The notes under the pieces: model-generated
Databases searched by the model: none
What the model saw: the letters and a program-made list of their open reading frames with translations, nothing else
What the model was told of the DNA's origin: nothing
Source: Arundinibacter roseus
GTDB lineage: Bacteria > Bacteroidota > Bacteroidia > Cytophagales > Spirosomataceae
Length of the DNA stretch: 64,000 nucleotides
Direction: 5' to 3'
NCBI RefSeq assembly: GCF_004348825.1
Contig: NZ_SMJU01000007.1
Span: forward strand, 186,001 to 250,000
Made by a program: the position numbers and the translations under genes
In this document: positions 61,737 to 64,000 of the stretch, piece after piece
How the letters are laid out: each line of letters begins with the position of its first letter
Numbering within the stretch: the stretch's first letter is position 1

Positions 61737-64000
61737 ATGAATAAAAATTTACTTTTTACACTTTGTTTATGGCTTTCCAGCGCGCTTCTTGTGCATGCAC
61801 AAACAAATACCACTACGATACGCGGTTCGGTTCAGGATTTTGAAACCAGGGCAATTTTAGCGGGTGCTTCTGTCCAACTCATCGAAATTGGTCAAGGGAC
61901 GATTACTGCCGCAGATGGCAGCTTTCGCTTTGAAAAAGTACCCGTGGGGCGGTATTCTTTAAAAATCACAAGTTTGGGATATAGCCCCTATCTGCTACCC
62001 GAACTACTTTTGGAATCCGGAAAAGAAAAAATTGTGTCGATTTCTCTCGCGCCCTCTACTCAGCAATTAGACGAAGCCATGGTAATCAGTTCAAAGCCGC
62101 TGGCGTTTTCGAGTATTCAGGAAATTACCGTAGAGCAAACCCTGCGCTATGCTGCCACTTACCTCGACCCGGCAAGAGTGGCCACCTCGTTTCCCGGTGT
62201 GGCAAGTGCAAACGATCAGGCCAATGGGCTGGTGATTCGGGGAAATACGCCTAACGGAATGCAGTGGCGGTTGGAAGGCGTGGAAATCGTAAACCCAAAC
62301 CATCTATCCAACGCCGGAACATTCAGCGACCGCGCCACGCAAACGGGAGGCGGAGTCAATATTTTGAGCACTCAACTGCTTGACGATTCGTATTTTCTGA
62401 CGGGTGCATTTCCTGCCGAATATGGCAATGCGCTTTCGGGTGTTCTGGACATGAAATTACGGACGGGTAATAATGAGCAAACTGAGTTTACGGCACAAGC
62501 AGGACTTATTGGTCTGGATGTGGCTGCCGAAGGACCTTTTTCCAAAAAATCAAAAGCTTCTTATCTGGTCAACTACCGCTATTCCTTTACGGGCCTTTTG
62601 GGAGCTATGGGCGTAACTTTCGGCGGAGAAGATATTCGCTTTCAGGATTTATCTTTTACCATTACACTCCCCACGGCTAAACATGGCGAGTTCAAATTTT
62701 TTGGGCTGGGTGGATACAGCAGCAATATATTCAAGGCAAGCCGAAATGTAGACGAATGGGTTTTTCAAAAAGATGGTTTCGATATCGACTACACCAACGC
62801 AATGGGTGCCGTGGGTCTCACGCATTCAATACAGATGGGTCCTAAAACGTCTGTGAAATCTGTGTTGGTAACTTCTGCACTTGAAAATGGACGAGATGGG
62901 TATATTTTGTCAAAAGCCAATACAGATCGACGATTTTTGGTTGAAGAAGATGCGATAAGTAAATCGCGACTCTCCTATTCCACTACGCTTAGCCATCGGC
63001 TAAATGCCAAACACTTAATTAAAACGGGACTATTTCTTACCTATCAGGTGGATGAAATCCTGTCTCGGGGCAGTCAGGTTTCAGATGGGCGCATGGAAGG
63101 GACAGTGATTCAACCCTATGCAACCTGGCAATGGAAGCCCGCCAAACGACTAACTACCGAACTGGGCCTACATTACCTTGGATATACTTACAACAAAACA
63201 AATTCAGTTGAACCACGAGCGGCCGTGCATTTTCAGGCATCGCCCCGGCAATCGATCAGTTTCTCTTATGGATTGCACAGTCAGTTGCAACAGCCGCAAG
63301 TATATCTGGCAGTCAAAAATAGTAATACTCAGGCAAACGATCGGCCTAATCGGTTGCTGTCGCCTACGCGGGCGCATCATTTTGTGGCGGGCTATCAGCA
63401 GAATTTGAGTAAAGGCGGAATTCTCAAAATTGAAACTTACCTGCAAAATATCTTTGATGTTCCGGTGGTTACGTTGTCTCCGGTACTTAGCTACCGCGTA
63501 CTACCTTCTTTTTCTACGCTCAATTTGGTTGAAAATTTTGTGGATCAGAAATTGGAAAATGCCGGAACCGGCCGCAATTATGGCGTAGAGGTTAGTTATC
63601 AGAAATATTTGACCAAAGGATACTATGTTTTAATCTCAGGTTCCCTTTATAATTCTACTTATGTAGGGGGAGATGGTATCCGTCGGAGTACGCGCTACAA
63701 TGGCGGGCATACGTTCAGCTTTACTGGTGGTAAAGAAATCATTACAAAAAAACAGGCTATTTGGGGATTCAATACACGTATTCTTTGGTTGGGCGGGTTT
63801 CGGGATACACCCATTGATCTGGAAACATCACAGGCTGAACAGACCACCGTGTATTCCGTTAAAGATGCGTTTACAGTAAAAATGAAAGATTATTTCCGCC
63901 CCGATCTGCGAATCTACTGGAAAAAGAACCACGCAAAGTATAACCGAACACTGGCTCTTGACATTCAGAATGTTAGCAATACTGAAAATGAAGCGTTCAG
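61737..64000 (+). CDS. TonB-dependent receptor with carboxypeptidase-regulatory N-terminus (partial)
   Basis: An open frame of 754 codons from the ATG at 61737 to the window end. The signal peptide ends near LLVHAQ. A CarboxypepD_reg-like domain (residues about 25-110, GSFRFEKVPVGRYSLKI) precedes the plug domain (about 115-230, LVIRGNTPNGMQWRLEGVE) and the beta-barrel strands. The C-terminus lies beyond the window. The substrate is not predictable; no SusD-like partner is seen in the visible part. It probably has its own promoter. Confidence 0.88.
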   Translation, partial: MNKNLLFTLCLWLSSALLVHAQTNTTTIRGSVQDFETRAILAGASVQLIEIGQGTITAADGSFRFEKVPVGRYSLKITSLGYSPYLLPELLLESGKEKIVSISLAPSTQQLDEAMVISSKPLAFSSIQEITVEQTLRYAATYLDPARVATSFPGVASANDQANGLVIRGNTPNGMQWRLEGVEIVNPNHLSNAGTFSDRATQTGGGVNILSTQLLDDSYFLTGAFPAEYGNALSGVLDMKLRTGNNEQTEFTAQAGLIGLDVAAEGPFSKKSKASYLVNYRYSFTGLLGAMGVTFGGEDIRFQDLSFTITLPTAKHGEFKFFGLGGYSSNIFKASRNVDEWVFQKDGFDIDYTNAMGAVGLTHSIQMGPKTSVKSVLVTSALENGRDGYILSKANTDRRFLVEEDAISKSRLSYSTTLSHRLNAKHLIKTGLFLTYQVDEILSRGSQVSDGRMEGTVIQPYATWQWKPAKRLTTELGLHYLGYTYNKTNSVEPRAAVHFQASPRQSISFSYGLHSQLQQPQVYLAVKNSNTQANDRPNRLLSPTRAHHFVAGYQQNLSKGGILKIETYLQNIFDVPVVTLSPVLSYRVLPSFSTLNLVENFVDQKLENAGTGRNYGVEVSYQKYLTKGYYVLISGSLYNSTYVGGDGIRRSTRYNGGHTFSFTGGKEIITKKQAIWGFNTRILWLGGFRDTPIDLETSQAEQTTVYSVKDAFTVKMKDYFRPDLRIYWKKNHAKYNRTLALDIQNVSNTENEAF

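Overview
The window is chromosomal DNA of a Bacteroidota bacterium, most likely a member of the Cytophagales (Spirosomataceae/Cytophagaceae type). The evidence is a secreted protein with a gliding-motility-associated (type IX secretion, type B) C-terminal domain, TAnnTTTG-type -7 promoter elements, very weak Shine-Dalgarno sequences, and lineage-typical families (DUF5683, DUF1599, putative_porin, AddB-like nuclease, TonB receptor with a carboxypeptidase-regulatory N-terminus). Genus and species cannot be named from the sequence alone. No tRNA, rRNA, insertion sequence, prophage or CRISPR array was seen. The region reads as core genome with scattered lineage-specific genes.

Layout. 1-8.1 kb: possible TetR fragment, CBS-pair protein, RecD-like helicase, sterol-desaturase-like hydroxylase, TsaC/Sua5, then a GMC oxidoreductase with a Tat-exported gluconate-dehydrogenase-type small subunit, then a T9SS cargo protein. 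8.1-19 kb: ABC-F protein, exported beta-propeller, rpsT, cdaA-folP facing DUF1599-DoxX-aroK, a FadL-type outer-membrane protein and a Gly/Met/Ser-rich lipoprotein. 19-28.6 kb: proS, slyD-like FKBP, AlbA_2 regulator and dprA, an unknown membrane-anchored coiled-coil protein, then the minus-strand block parA-parB-DUF5683-dapB-lepB. 28.6-38.6 kb: radical SAM/SPASM protein, a divergent GH13-like protein, a geranylgeranyl-reductase-like flavoprotein, an Lrp/AsnC regulator divergent from ald, a DEAD-box RNA helicase with a leader of about 350 nt, and a haem- and copper-site lipoprotein. 38.6-50.5 kb: methyltransferase, apaG, ung, Dabb protein, zinc phospholipase C/S1-type protein, Tat lipoprotein of the sugar isomerase family, rRNA methyltransferase, TrpB2, DUF1801, AddB-like nuclease, miaE. 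50.5-64 kb: putative porin, lpxK, menC-like enolase, hemF, a three-gene type I secretion-like operon (ABC, HlyD, TolC) and a TonB-dependent receptor that runs off the end.

Working units. parA-parB-DUF5683-dapB-lepB looks like one operon for chromosome segregation and envelope growth. Lrp and ald form a regulator-target pair. The GMC and subunit 3 pair is a periplasmic dehydrogenase lacking a local cytochrome. The ABC-HlyD-TolC set should span both membranes, but its ATPase is degenerate at several catalytic positions.

The most interesting items are: the degenerate type I secretion ATPase; a lipoprotein combining a CxxxxCH haem site with all six PHM-type copper ligands; the GH13-like protein with a rewritten region IV; the long repeat-bearing leader and five-codon upstream ORF of the DEAD-box helicase; an intergenic region with a 60-bp-spaced direct repeat plus palindromes; and a very long perfect inverted repeat at the end of the helicase gene. 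No clearly new defence or mobile system was found.
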